The notes beneath the pieces are model-generated. The model was not told the origin of the DNA, did no database searches, and worked only from the letters and a program-made list of their open reading frames with translations. A DNA stretch of 64,000 nt from Sulfurovaceae bacterium (lineage in GTDB: Bacteria; Campylobacterota; Campylobacteria; Campylobacterales; Sulfurovaceae): NCBI GenBank assembly GCA_028715055.1, contig JAQTLE010000003.1, forward strand, positions 62,001 to 126,000, given 5' to 3'. How positions within the stretch are numbered: position 1 is the first letter of the stretch; each line of letters starts with the position of its first letter. Position numbers and translations under genes: made by a program. This document shows, piece after piece, positions 30,569-39,343 of the stretch.

Positions 30569-31076
30569 TCTAGTTTTTTTATTAACATGCGCAAATGGCG
30601 CGACTTTGTCTTTTGAATCAGGCATTATTAGAGCACATACAGAAGTGTTTGGTGATAATAGTATAGACCCTGCATTTCATAAAGCAACTTCACAATTGAC
30701 AATCGCAAATGATATATCTTCCATGAGGGGTATTATAAGTGTTAGTATAAAAAACTTCGTTAGTGATAATGACGAAAGAGATTCACATATGAGAGAAGCC
30801 ATGGAAGAAAATTTATTTCCAAAAGCATCTTTTAATGTAAAAGAAGTATTGGCAAATGGCGGAGATAACTACACGCTTAAAGGCGATATGACAATACATG
30901 GTGTAACAAAGCCTATGACATTTGCGAGTACTATTTCACAGAATGGTAACAATATTCACATTAAAGCCAAACAATCTATGAAAATGTCAACATTTGGCAT
31001 TAAACCGCCAAAACTATTAATGCTCACAGTTAGAGATCAGGTAGATTTATTTATAGATGTTTTGTTAAAAAAATAA
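30543..31076 (+). CDS. YceI-family exported protein
   Basis: A 177-residue protein with an N-terminal signal peptide (MKKISLIANLVFLL, cleavage near residue 19) and a YceI lipocalin-like domain. Typical motifs are SFESGIIRAHTEV, RDSHMREAMEENLFPKASF and GDMTIHGVTKPM. YceI proteins bind isoprenoid chains such as polyprenols or quinones in the periplasm. ggagaa precedes the ATG. As the last gene of the ABC/oxidase-like operon it suggests a lipid or quinone cargo, which is inference. Its 3' end overlaps the convergent MBL-fold gene by 40 bases. Confidence 0.85.
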   Translation: MKKISLIANLVFLLTCANGATLSFESGIIRAHTEVFGDNSIDPAFHKATSQLTIANDISSMRGIISVSIKNFVSDNDERDSHMREAMEENLFPKASFNVKEVLANGGDNYTLKGDMTIHGVTKPMTFASTISQNGNNIHIKAKQSMKMSTFGIKPPKLLMLTVRDQVDLFIDVLLKK

Positions 31077-31951
31077 ACCCTGCCTATTTCGGAAACATGA
31101 CAAAAAAAAGAATATTTGTTTTTAAAAAATAGATTTTCAAGCCATACTAGCGGTTCTATTGGAGATTCATCCGAGAGTTTAAATGTGCCATAGTGGACAG
31201 GAACAAGTATCTTGGCTTTTAAATCTTCTGTGGCTTGGAGAGCTTCTACCGGATTGATATGATAATGACACATAATGTTACGGGGTTCATACGCGCCTAT
31301 CGGTAAAAATGCTTCTTGGATATCAAATTTTTTACCTATCTCACAGAAATGTTGTCCATACGCCGAGTCCCCAGAATGAAAAAAAGTATGTGATTCGCTT
31401 TCTATAACATATCCTCCCCATGAGGCTTTATTTCTGTCAAATAAACCGCGATTGCTCCAATGATGAGATGGCACAAAATTGATAATAATGTTCATAATTT
31501 TGATGTTTTCCCACCATTCAAGTTCTACAAATTGATTTTTTTCTACGATATCCTTAATGTACGACCATGTGCCTTTTGGAGCTACAATAATTGTTTTTGG
31601 ATTATTTTTCAATAATTTTTTTATAGATTTTTTGTCAAAATGATCATAATGAGCATGCGTAATTAAAATAATATCTGTTTTTATTTTTTCTATCTCAATA
31701 GGCAATTTCGTATATCTCTTATAAAACCAGATATTTGTCAATACAGGATCTATAATAATATTTATATTGTTAAGTTTGCATAATAATGAAGCATGGCCAA
31801 GCCACATATAGCTATTATTTTGCATATCTTGATTATGAAAAATAGTTAGTTGTTTGTTGTCTTTTTGCTGTTTTTTAAATAATTTCAATATTTGCCATTT
31901 TAATATTTTATGCCAACCAACAGCCAGTGAGGTATATTTTTCGTTAGACAT
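31037..31951 (-). CDS. MBL-fold hydrolase (NAPE-PLD/UlaG-like)
   Basis: A 304-residue metallo-beta-lactamase fold protein. The zinc motif THAHYDHFD lies at residues 99-107, after WLGHASLL (residues 50-57), and later FHSGDSAYG and VPVHYGTF. This arrangement is that of the NAPE-phospholipase D/RomA-like branch. An N-terminal hydrophobic stretch is weak, so location is uncertain. Substrate unknown. Convergent with the YceI gene; its coding sequence runs 40 bases into it. Confidence 0.78.
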   Translation of the reverse strand: MSNEKYTSLAVGWHKILKWQILKLFKKQQKDNKQLTIFHNQDMQNNSYMWLGHASLLCKLNNINIIIDPVLTNIWFYKRYTKLPIEIEKIKTDIILITHAHYDHFDKKSIKKLLKNNPKTIIVAPKGTWSYIKDIVEKNQFVELEWWENIKIMNIIINFVPSHHWSNRGLFDRNKASWGGYVIESESHTFFHSGDSAYGQHFCEIGKKFDIQEAFLPIGAYEPRNIMCHYHINPVEALQATEDLKAKILVPVHYGTFKLSDESPIEPLVWLENLFFKNKYSFFCHVSEIGRVYFFNKTSINKST

Positions 31952-32106
31952 TTTTAAAACTCTTTTTTTATTTATTGTATCTCTAAAATGCCAAAATTAA
32001 TCTTCTAGGATCATATAAATTTTCTTATTTTTTTAAAACAGAATCAAAGCGATTTTCGGGTAAAATATATATTAATTATGCAATAAAAATAATCAATGAA
32101 TTATAA

Positions 32107-32126
32107 ACATATATTATAATATTTGT
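32107..32126. promoter_or_regulatory. AT-rich palindrome upstream of nrdA
   Basis: acatatatta / taatatttgt is a 20-base near-palindrome (9 of 10 pairs) about 120 bases before nrdA, in a 294-base gap with no gene. Its ends (aca...tgt) recall NrdR boxes, but the match to the NrdR consensus is poor and this DNA is very AT-rich. A possible -10 (tatact) is at 32180-32185. Only a tentative operator. Confidence 0.25.
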
Positions 32127-32245
32127 AATAGGAAATATCTTCGATTTCAAATTCCATAAAGCTAATTTTGAGTAAAATTTATACTAACTAGAAGCTATAA
32201 ATTTTAAAAAATCTTATAAATAAAAGATGATAAAGGTATATTATT

Positions 32246-34621
32246 ATGATTAGAGTAGTTAAACGAAATGGTCGTGTTGAAGCTTTGGATGTCACTAAAA
32301 TTCAAAAATACACATCTGCGTCTGTAGAAAATTTAAACGGTGTAAGTCAAAGTGAGTTGGAGGTTGATGCCAAGCTACAATTTAGGGATATGATCAGCAC
32401 CGAAGAAATTCAACAAACTCTAATTAAAACGGCAGTCGATAAAATCGATATAGATAGACCTGACTGGACATTTGTGGCAGCCAGATTGTTTTTATATGAT
32501 ATTTATCATAAAGTCACGGGTTTTACAGGATACGACCATTTGAGAGATTATATGCTTAGAGGCGAAGCAGAGGGGCGCATCGTATTGGGACTTAAAGACA
32601 AGTATGATCTTGATGACTTAAATAACCATATTAAACCAGAAAGAGACCTGCAATTTACTTATTTAGGTATACGTACTTTGTATGATAGATATTTGCTCAA
32701 AGACAAAGCGGGCATTCCAATCGAGCTGCCACAACATCTTTTTATGGGTGTAGCTATGTTTTTGGCACAAAATGAATTTGATTCACAAACATGGGCGAAA
32801 AAGTTTTATGATGTTTTGAGCAAATTTGAAGTAATGGCAGCTACTCCCACGTTAAGTAATGCCAGAACGCCTAGACATCAATTAAGCTCATGCTATATAG
32901 GCTCAACCCCTGACAATATAGAAGGTATATTTGATGCCTATAAAGAAATGGCATTGCTATCCAAGTTTGGCGGCGGAATAGGTTGGGATTGGTCTTTGGT
33001 GCGTGGCATGGGTTCATTTATAGATGGGCATAGACATGCAGCTGGCGGGATCATACCATTTTTGAAAATCACCAATGATGTGGCTATTGCCGTAGATCAA
33101 TTGGGCACCAGAAAAGGCGCTATTGCTGTATATATCGAGCCATGGCATATTGATGTCAAAAACTTTTTAGACCTTAAAAAGAATTCAGGAGAAGAGAGAC
33201 GAAGGGCTCATGAACTTTTTCCGTCTTTGTGGATAAATGATATCTTCATGAAAAGAGTAGAGGCCGATGGGACATGGACATTGTTTGATCCTTTCGAGGT
33301 TTCTGAACTTACCGGACTATATGGCGAAGAGTTCGATAAGCGATATGAAGAGCTTGAAAAAGATGATAGTTTGACAAAAGAAGTGGTTTCTGCTAAAGCT
33401 TTATGGAAAGACGTACTGAGATCTTATTTTGAAACCGGTAATCCGTTTTTGACATTTAAAGATGCTGCAAACAGAACAAATCCGAATAAACATGCTGGAA
33501 TAATAAGGAGTTCAAATCTTTGCACTGAAATATTCCAAAACACAGCACCAAACCATTATAAAACACGTTTTACATATGTTGATGGCACAATTGATGCCTA
33601 TGAAGAGGATACTCTTATAGCTGTCGATAATGGCACAATAAAACCAGCCAAAAAAGTGACTGCGCTAGATAGTATAAATGGAAAGCAAATCTGGATGGTA
33701 GACAAAGAAAGTAATGATGGAGATACTGCAGTATGCAATCTTGCATCTATTAATCTTTCAAAGATAAATACCCCAGATGATGTAGCACGAGTTGTGCCGA
33801 TTGCCATAAGAATGTTAGACAATGTTATTGATCTTAATTTTTATCCGTTAGCTAAGGTAAAAAAAACAAATCAAAAGACCAGAGCGATCGGGCTCGGTGT
33901 TATGGGCGAAGCGCAAATGTTAGCCGAAGCTTTCATAGAGTGGGGCAGTAGTGAACATTTTGAAAAAATCGATGAGATTATGGAGTCCGTATCATATTAT
34001 GCTATTCGTTCATCAAGTGATTTAGCACTAGAAAAGGGAAAATATTCACAATATGACGGGTCTGACTGGAGCAAAGGCATTTTCCCTATTGATAAAGCCA
34101 ATGAAAATGCTTGCAAACTAGTAGACAGAGGAGGACTTTTCGGCTATACTCATGACTGGCAAGCACTTAAAGAAAAAGTAAAAACCGATGGTATGAGAAA
34201 TGGTTATCTTATGGCAATAGCACCTACAAGTTCTATCTCTATTTTGACAGGAACTACTCAGGCTATTGAGCCGATATATAAAAGAAAATGGTTTGAGAAG
34301 AACTTATCTGGCATGATCCCTGTAGTTGCACCAAATCTAAACTCAAATACATGGAGTTTTTATATTCCAAGCTTTGAGCTTGATCAAAGAATTCTCATAC
34401 GAGCAGCAGCTGTTCGTCAAAAATGGATTGACCAAGGACAAAGTCTTAATATATTTATAACGTTGGACAAAGCTAGCGGAAAATATTTAAATGATATTTA
34501 TATGGATGCATGGAAATTTGGACTCAAATCCACCTATTATTTGAGAAGCGAATCGCCAGAAACCGTGAAGAAAACGGAAAATGTAGCAGATAGAAGCATA
34601 GAATGTGTTGGTTGCCAATAA
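32246..34621 (+). CDS. nrdA: Ribonucleoside-diphosphate reductase, alpha subunit
   Basis: A 791-residue class Ia reductase large subunit that makes deoxyribonucleotides together with NrdB. An N-terminal ATP-cone (residues about 2-90) is present. Active-site Cys residues appear in LSSCYIG (near 215), SNLCTE (near 426) and AVCNLAS (near 496); the C-terminal redox pair is ECVGCQ. Between NLCTE and VCNLAS there is a segment some 40-45 residues longer than in E. coli, which I recall from Campylobacter NrdA. nrdB follows after an unusual structured gap of 238 bases. Confidence 0.95.
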   Translation: MIRVVKRNGRVEALDVTKIQKYTSASVENLNGVSQSELEVDAKLQFRDMISTEEIQQTLIKTAVDKIDIDRPDWTFVAARLFLYDIYHKVTGFTGYDHLRDYMLRGEAEGRIVLGLKDKYDLDDLNNHIKPERDLQFTYLGIRTLYDRYLLKDKAGIPIELPQHLFMGVAMFLAQNEFDSQTWAKKFYDVLSKFEVMAATPTLSNARTPRHQLSSCYIGSTPDNIEGIFDAYKEMALLSKFGGGIGWDWSLVRGMGSFIDGHRHAAGGIIPFLKITNDVAIAVDQLGTRKGAIAVYIEPWHIDVKNFLDLKKNSGEERRRAHELFPSLWINDIFMKRVEADGTWTLFDPFEVSELTGLYGEEFDKRYEELEKDDSLTKEVVSAKALWKDVLRSYFETGNPFLTFKDAANRTNPNKHAGIIRSSNLCTEIFQNTAPNHYKTRFTYVDGTIDAYEEDTLIAVDNGTIKPAKKVTALDSINGKQIWMVDKESNDGDTAVCNLASINLSKINTPDDVARVVPIAIRMLDNVIDLNFYPLAKVKKTNQKTRAIGLGVMGEAQMLAEAFIEWGSSEHFEKIDEIMESVSYYAIRSSSDLALEKGKYSQYDGSDWSKGIFPIDKANENACKLVDRGGLFGYTHDWQALKEKVKTDGMRNGYLMAIAPTSSISILTGTTQAIEPIYKRKWFEKNLSGMIPVVAPNLNSNTWSFYIPSFELDQRILIRAAAVRQKWIDQGQSLNIFITLDKASGKYLNDIYMDAWKFGLKSTYYLRSESPETVKKTENVADRSIECVGCQ

Positions 34622-34859
34622 TATTCACAATTGCTACACAAATACTACATAAAATACTTATTAGAAAGCGTCAAAGTATTTTATCCCCGAAAAGACTTTG
34701 CGGTAGGCTTTCTAAGGCAACTTTTCTCTTTTATTACATACATGTCCCCCAAAATCCCTTCCTCAAAATATTTAAAATGAAAAGTTGCCGCCCTCCTTGC
34801 CTTATCCTAATTATATTGACAGTATAATAAGTAAAATTTTATTTTGCAGGAATTAAAAT
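34622..34859 (+). other. Structured intergenic region between nrdA and nrdB
   Basis: This 238-base gap holds no convincing gene but carries two nested or adjacent hairpins: ttagaaagc (34661-34669) with gctttctaa (34707-34715), enclosing caaagt (34672-34677) with actttg (34695-34700); and an 11-bp perfect repeat ggcaacttttc (34716-34726) with gaaaagttgcc (34779-34789). The first hairpin ends where the second begins. The second loop contains a C-rich patch (tgtccccc). Such structure may terminate, process or stabilise the nrdA-nrdB message, or be a degenerate small mobile element; neither is shown. Confidence 0.5.
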
Positions 34860-35879
34860 ATGGAACGCAAAAAAATATACAATCCAAACTCTCAAGAACG
34901 AACTAATGATAGAAAAATTTTTGGCGGAAATCCTACCGGTATTTTCGAGCTTAATGATATAAAATATCAATGGGCATATAATCTTTGGGAAGTTATGTTG
35001 AATAATACATGGTTTCCCAAAGAAGTTGATATGACTCGTGACGTTGGAGATTATAGACACCTAACGGATGCCGAAAAAACAGCATATGATAAAGTGTTGG
35101 CCCAACTTATTTTTATGGATTCTTTGCAAACCAATAATCTTATTGATAATATTAACCCTTTTATCACATCCCCGGAGATTAATCTTATTTTGGTGCGGCA
35201 AGCATTTGAAGAGGCGCTGCATTCGCAAAGTTATGCTGTTATGGTTGACAGCATTTCAACAAATTCTGCAGAGATTTATGAGCTTTGGAGAAGAGATATG
35301 ATGCTTAAAAGCAAAAATGACGCAATAGCCAATGTCTATGATGAGCTTGCTCAAAATCCTACAGATGAGAACATAGTAAAAGCTATGTTTGCAAATCAAA
35401 TCTTGGAAGGGATTTATTTTTATAGCGGTTTTACATATATCTATACTTTGGCAAGATCAGGCAAGATGTTAGGATCCGCAGATATGATCCGTTTTATCCA
35501 AAGAGATGAAGTAACACACTTAGTGCTTTTTCAAAATATGATCCGTTCAACCAAAAAAGAGAGACCAGAGCTATTTACGAAGGAACTTTTGGATGAAGTT
35601 TATGAGATGTTTAGGCAAGCCGTCAAGTTAGAAAGCGAATGGGGTAAATATATAACACAAGGTCAAATATTGGGGCTTACTAATGACATCATAGAGCAAT
35701 ATATCCAATATCTGGCAGATGAGAGACTTCAAGCAGTTGGACTTAATAAGTTATATAATGTAGAACATCCTATAAAATGGGTTGACAATTTTTCCAAATT
35801 TAATGATCAAAAATCTAATTTCTTTGAAGCTAAAAACACAAACTATTCTGTAGGAAGCCTTGATCTAGATGACTTCTAA
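34860..35879 (+). CDS. nrdB: Ribonucleoside-diphosphate reductase, beta subunit
   Basis: A 339-residue ferritin-like subunit that houses the diiron-tyrosyl radical cofactor for NrdA. Iron-binding residues are visible in [13 protein letters not shown] and the later [12 protein letters not shown], each with the E-x-x-H pattern. Length matches class Ia NrdB of Campylobacterota. gcagg precedes the ATG. Its 3' end overlaps the next gene by 11 bases. Confidence 0.94.
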   Translation: MERKKIYNPNSQERTNDRKIFGGNPTGIFELNDIKYQWAYNLWEVMLNNTWFPKEVDMTRDVGDYRHLTDAEKTAYDKVLAQLIFMDSLQTNNLIDNINPFITSPEINLILVRQAFEEALHSQSYAVMVDSISTNSAEIYELWRRDMMLKSKNDAIANVYDELAQNPTDENIVKAMFANQILEGIYFYSGFTYIYTLARSGKMLGSADMIRFIQRDEVTHLVLFQNMIRSTKKERPELFTKELLDEVYEMFRQAVKLESEWGKYITQGQILGLTNDIIEQYIQYLADERLQAVGLNKLYNVEHPIKWVDNFSKFNDQKSNFFEAKNTNYSVGSLDLDDF

Positions 35880-36582
35880 GCCATCACAACTTGAAGTGAG
35901 GCATATAGAATTTTTTTCTAATGCCACGCCAGACAAGCACCTCCAATATTTACTTGATGAAATTGAGGAAAGAAATAATTATAAGAATATTATTTTGACC
36001 CCAGAACTTTATCTAAGCGGATTTGATTATGAAGCCATGGATAAGGCATCAGAATTTTCTGAATATGCCATAGATATTTTAAAACAAAAAGTCAATGAAG
36101 CAATAGTCGTATTGACATTTATTCGTAAATATAGTAATGGTTTTGTGAATCAAGCGATTGTTATTCATCGTCATGAAATTGTGCATATTCAAGAAAAATC
36201 TAAGTTGTTTAAACTCGGAAATGAAGATAAATATTTTATTGCAGGTGATCCAAGTAAAATAAAGCCATTTAAAATTGATGGAATTAGTTACGGAATATTG
36301 ATATGTTTTGAGTTACGTTTTAAAGAATTATGGAAGCAGCTAGAAAGTGCCGATATTGTGCTTATTCCAGCCAAGTGGGGGATAACCAGAGAACTGCATT
36401 TTGAAATTTTATCCAAAGCTTTAGCTGTAATGAACCAGTGCTTTGTTATAGCCACAAGCAGCGGCGATAAAGATATAGTAAATAGTTCTATGATATGTTC
36501 TCCAAGTGGAATACTTTGCGATTCGGTGATAGACTTGAAGGAGATCGATAAAATGCGCAGATATATAGTTATGGAGCAATAA
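35869..36582 (+). CDS. Carbon-nitrogen hydrolase (nitrilase superfamily)
   Basis: A 237-residue single-domain amidase-like hydrolase. The catalytic triad Glu-Lys-Cys appears as Glu46 (TPELYLSG), Lys110 (EKSKLF) and Cys146 (LICFELRF). This is shorter than most nitrilases (about 260-290). No partner domain is present. It overlaps nrdB by 11 bases and ends one base before pcm, so it belongs to the nrdB-pcm unit. The amide substrate is unknown; a metabolite-repair role would suit the pcm neighbour but is a guess. Confidence 0.8.
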   Translation: MTSKPSQLEVRHIEFFSNATPDKHLQYLLDEIEERNNYKNIILTPELYLSGFDYEAMDKASEFSEYAIDILKQKVNEAIVVLTFIRKYSNGFVNQAIVIHRHEIVHIQEKSKLFKLGNEDKYFIAGDPSKIKPFKIDGISYGILICFELRFKELWKQLESADIVLIPAKWGITRELHFEILSKALAVMNQCFVIATSSGDKDIVNSSMICSPSGILCDSVIDLKEIDKMRRYIVMEQ

Positions 36583-37215
36583 ATGCTGAAAAAACGACAA
36601 ATTGAAAGAATGATATCGCAGATTGAATTACAATTTCCATTAGATGACAATATAAAAAAAGCATTTTTAGCAATTGATAGAGAAGTATTTGTGCCGTCTG
36701 TGTTTAAACATTTAGCATACCAACTTGATGCGTTGCCGATAAGTGACAATCAATGGATAAGTTCACCGGTTACGGTTGCCAAAATGACACAGCATTTAGA
36801 AATGAATAATGTAGATAGCGTATTAGAGATAGGATGCGGAAGTGGTTATCAAGCAGCAATCTTGAGCCAAGTATGCCGTAGAGTTTTCACGATAGAAAGA
36901 ATAAGCGAGTTGCTCAAAGACGCAAAAAGACGCTTTAGCGAACTAGAAATCCACAATATATTTACCAGGTTTGAAGACGGCCAATTGGGCTGGAAGGAAT
37001 ATGCTCCATATGACCGCATTTTGTTTTCTGCAACGGCAACAAAGATACCGGATATTATTTTTGAGCAATTGGCCGAAGGGGGAATACTTATAGCTCCCAT
37101 GCAAGAAGGACCATTGCAGATTTTAACAAGATACTATAAAATAAACGGCAAAATAAGCAGCGAAACTATAGAACCGTGCCTTTTTGTGCCAATTATAAAT
37201 GGACGGCAAAAATAA
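36583..37215 (+). CDS. pcm: Protein-L-isoaspartate O-methyltransferase
   Basis: A 210-residue SAM methyltransferase that repairs damaged aspartyl residues in proteins. The substrate-binding WISSPVTVAKMTQHL precedes the SAM motif LEIGCGSGYQAAIL (near residues 85-98), both typical of Pcm. It is directly behind the nitrilase-family gene. Confidence 0.9.
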   Translation: MLKKRQIERMISQIELQFPLDDNIKKAFLAIDREVFVPSVFKHLAYQLDALPISDNQWISSPVTVAKMTQHLEMNNVDSVLEIGCGSGYQAAILSQVCRRVFTIERISELLKDAKRRFSELEIHNIFTRFEDGQLGWKEYAPYDRILFSATATKIPDIIFEQLAEGGILIAPMQEGPLQILTRYYKINGKISSETIEPCLFVPIINGRQK

Positions 37216-37281
37216 AATTTTTAGTCCTTTTTTAGTACTTTGTGATATTATTATGTCAAATGATTAAGCAAAGGAGACTTC

Positions 37282-38235
37282 ATGGTAAAATGTTATATTA
37301 AAACCGGCAATAAACTTGAAGTTATCAAAAGCTTGGAATTACTTCAAGAATCCAAACAACAAAAAAATGTTATTTGGATTGATATGCTACGCCCCACTCG
37401 AAAAGAAATCATCTCCATAGAAGAAATGTTCGATATTGAATTTCCAACAAAGCAAGAGAGTGAGGAGATAGAAATAAGTTCAAGATATTGGGAAGAGGAT
37501 AAGAGAGTAGAGATAAATAGTTATTTTTTAATTAACAACGATCCAAACCCGTACAATGAAACAGTTTCATTTATTCTCCAAAATAAAATGCTTTTTTCTA
37601 TTCGATATAAAGAACTTTTGTCATTTGATAAATTCAACAAACAATTAATTTCATCACCTAAAGAGTTCAAAGAAGGGTTTGATATTTTTTGCCAAATTAT
37701 TGATATTCGTATCGATGCGGATGCAGATGCGATTGAAAACCTATCAAAAGAAATTGTTAAACTCAGAAAACATGTATTTTCTGATTATACAAATGATGAT
37801 GAAGAGATATTGGAAAAAATCTCTGCATTTGAAGATCTCAATATGAAAATCAGAGAAAACCTCACTGATAAACAGCGCATATTGACTTCGCTTCTCAAGT
37901 CAACAGTTTATAGATTGTCAACCGATGATATTATGATAATGCTTAAAGACATCAGGTCTCTTATAGAACATACAGATTTTAATTTTGAGAGATTGGACTA
38001 TTTGCAAAATATATTTTTAGGTATGTTGAATATCGAACAGAATAAAACCGTTAAAATCTTTACGATAGTAAATGTTATATTTCTTCCACCTACGCTTATA
38101 GCCAGTATATATGGCATGAATTTCCAATTTATGCCGGAACTTGGCTGGAAGTATGGATATGCATTGTCTATTCTTCTTATGGCAATATCTTCCTTTACTC
38201 CTTTGTATATTTTCAAGAAAAAAGGTTGGATGTAG
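37282..38235 (+). CDS. corA: CorA-type divalent cation (magnesium) channel
   Basis: A 317-residue CorA protein: a long cytosolic alpha/beta and helical part, then two C-terminal membrane helices (about residues 255-275 and 288-310). The selectivity loop YGMNF is near residue 277, at the end of the first helix. It should carry Mg2+ or related ions into the cell. aaaggag lies 7 bases before the ATG. The DedA-family gene starts at its very end. Confidence 0.92.
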   Translation: MVKCYIKTGNKLEVIKSLELLQESKQQKNVIWIDMLRPTRKEIISIEEMFDIEFPTKQESEEIEISSRYWEEDKRVEINSYFLINNDPNPYNETVSFILQNKMLFSIRYKELLSFDKFNKQLISSPKEFKEGFDIFCQIIDIRIDADADAIENLSKEIVKLRKHVFSDYTNDDEEILEKISAFEDLNMKIRENLTDKQRILTSLLKSTVYRLSTDDIMIMLKDIRSLIEHTDFNFERLDYLQNIFLGMLNIEQNKTVKIFTIVNVIFLPPTLIASIYGMNFQFMPELGWKYGYALSILLMAISSFTPLYIFKKKGWM

Positions 38236-38930
38236 TATTGACCTCGTTTTTAAAATGGTTCCAAAATAATTCAGGCAAATTTCTTTTTGTTTTTGTATCA
38301 CTTTTTGCAATTTTACTAATATATGTTTTATATAATGTGCCGGTCAATGGGCTTGAAAATAAACTTTTATATCTGCTTAAACGCTATGGGTATACGATAT
38401 TATTTATATGGAGCATATTAGAAGGCGAGATAGGACTTGTCATGGGTGGATTGTTATGTCACTCTGGGGACATGAATCTTTTTGTAGCTATTTTTATTGC
38501 AGGGTTTGGAGCTTTTGTAGGTGATCAAATATATTTTTATATAGGCAGATACAATAAAAGCTACATCAACAAAAAATTTGCACATCATAGTCGCAAATTT
38601 GCTCTTGCAACGTTAATGCTTCGTAAGTACGGGATGGGTATTGTTTTTATGCAAAGATATATGTATGGCATGCGTACAATTATACCAATCTCAATCGGTC
38701 TTACTAGATATAGCGCCAAAAAATTTGGTATTATAAATTTGATTAGTGCGTGGTTTTGGGCCGCATTTACTATATTGCCGGTTTGGTATTTTGGTAAAAC
38801 TATAATTGCATTTTTTCATTTAGCGCTACAACATTGGTATTATGCCATTCCTGCTGTTTTGATAATTGTAGCATTGATATATAGAGCGTACCGAAAGTAT
38901 TTAAATAATAAAATACAAGAAGATAAATAA
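38226..38930 (+). CDS. DedA-family membrane protein
   Basis: A protein of about 230 residues with five to six membrane segments and DedA features: a Glu in ILEGEIGLVMGG, GAFVGDQIYFYIGR and a later F-x-x-R-Y-x-x-G-x-R-T (here MQRYMYGMRTIIPISIG). DedA proteins take part in undecaprenyl phosphate or phospholipid transport and membrane-potential upkeep. The start is uncertain: the TTG at 38226 abuts the ribosome site aaaagg and overlaps corA, while the TTG at 38238 has better spacing. Confidence 0.83.
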   Translation: MDVVLTSFLKWFQNNSGKFLFVFVSLFAILLIYVLYNVPVNGLENKLLYLLKRYGYTILFIWSILEGEIGLVMGGLLCHSGDMNLFVAIFIAGFGAFVGDQIYFYIGRYNKSYINKKFAHHSRKFALATLMLRKYGMGIVFMQRYMYGMRTIIPISIGLTRYSAKKFGIINLISAWFWAAFTILPVWYFGKTIIAFFHLALQHWYYAIPAVLIIVALIYRAYRKYLNNKIQEDK

Positions 38931-38933
38931 CAA

Positions 38934-39011
38934 TTACTCATTATAAAGTTTTAGCATGTCGATGTGATTTGTCTTATAATATTTTCCATTTCTATAGTTT
39001 TGAATCATCAT
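38934..39011 (-). CDS. Short ORF (25 residues) at arsenic island boundary, possibly a gene remnant
   Basis: A frame open from ATG at 39011 to TAA at 38934 with hydrophilic, coding-like content (MMIQNYRNGKYYKTN...). An in-frame stop lies not far upstream and there is no ribosome site. It could be the tail of a former gene truncated when the adjacent island was formed. Not recognised. Confidence 0.2.
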   Translation of the reverse strand: MMIQNYRNGKYYKTNHIDMLKLYNE

Positions 39012-39106
39012 AAAATCTGCTTTTTGGCATATACTAGGCTAAAGTTGGTGCCTGAGTATGTTATTTAGAACAGATATAAACTTACATATATCCTTTGATA
39101 AAGAAA

Positions 39107-39343
39107 TTAAAAAGTCTTCAGTATCTCCAAAACTTCATCAACACTCAAAAGCTTGCCGGTGCTTTTGACTACTCCATCAACTACAAGAGCAGGGGTTGAT
39201 ACAACATTGTATTTCATAATTTCCATGATGTCATCTACCTTGACAACCTGATGAAAACCACCGATTTTACTAACCGCTTCTTTAACCACAGCTTCTAAAG
39301 CTTTACATTTTGCACAACCTGTGCCAAGTATTTCTATTTTCAT
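39107..39343 (-). CDS. Mini-thioredoxin (redox-active disulfide protein)
   Basis: A 78-residue cytosolic thioredoxin-fold protein. The redox motif is CAKC (Cys10, Cys13) and the cis-proline strand is VSTPALVVDG. This is the type of small glutaredoxin-like thioredoxin often found with DUF318 permeases. It overlaps the permease gene by 4 bases and is the last gene of the arsenic island, so a role in passing electrons or metalloids to the permease is plausible. Confidence 0.85.
   Translation of the reverse strand: MKIEILGTGCAKCKALEAVVKEAVSKIGGFHQVVKVDDIMEIMKYNVVSTPALVVDGVVKSTGKLLSVDEVLEILKTF

Noticed and set aside
33520-33740. Extra segment in NrdA between the NLC and VCNLAS active-site motifs, possible intein
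   Set aside because: Only some 40-45 residues longer than E. coli NrdA, too short for an intein and without splice-junction motifs. I recall a similar insert in Campylobacter NrdA.
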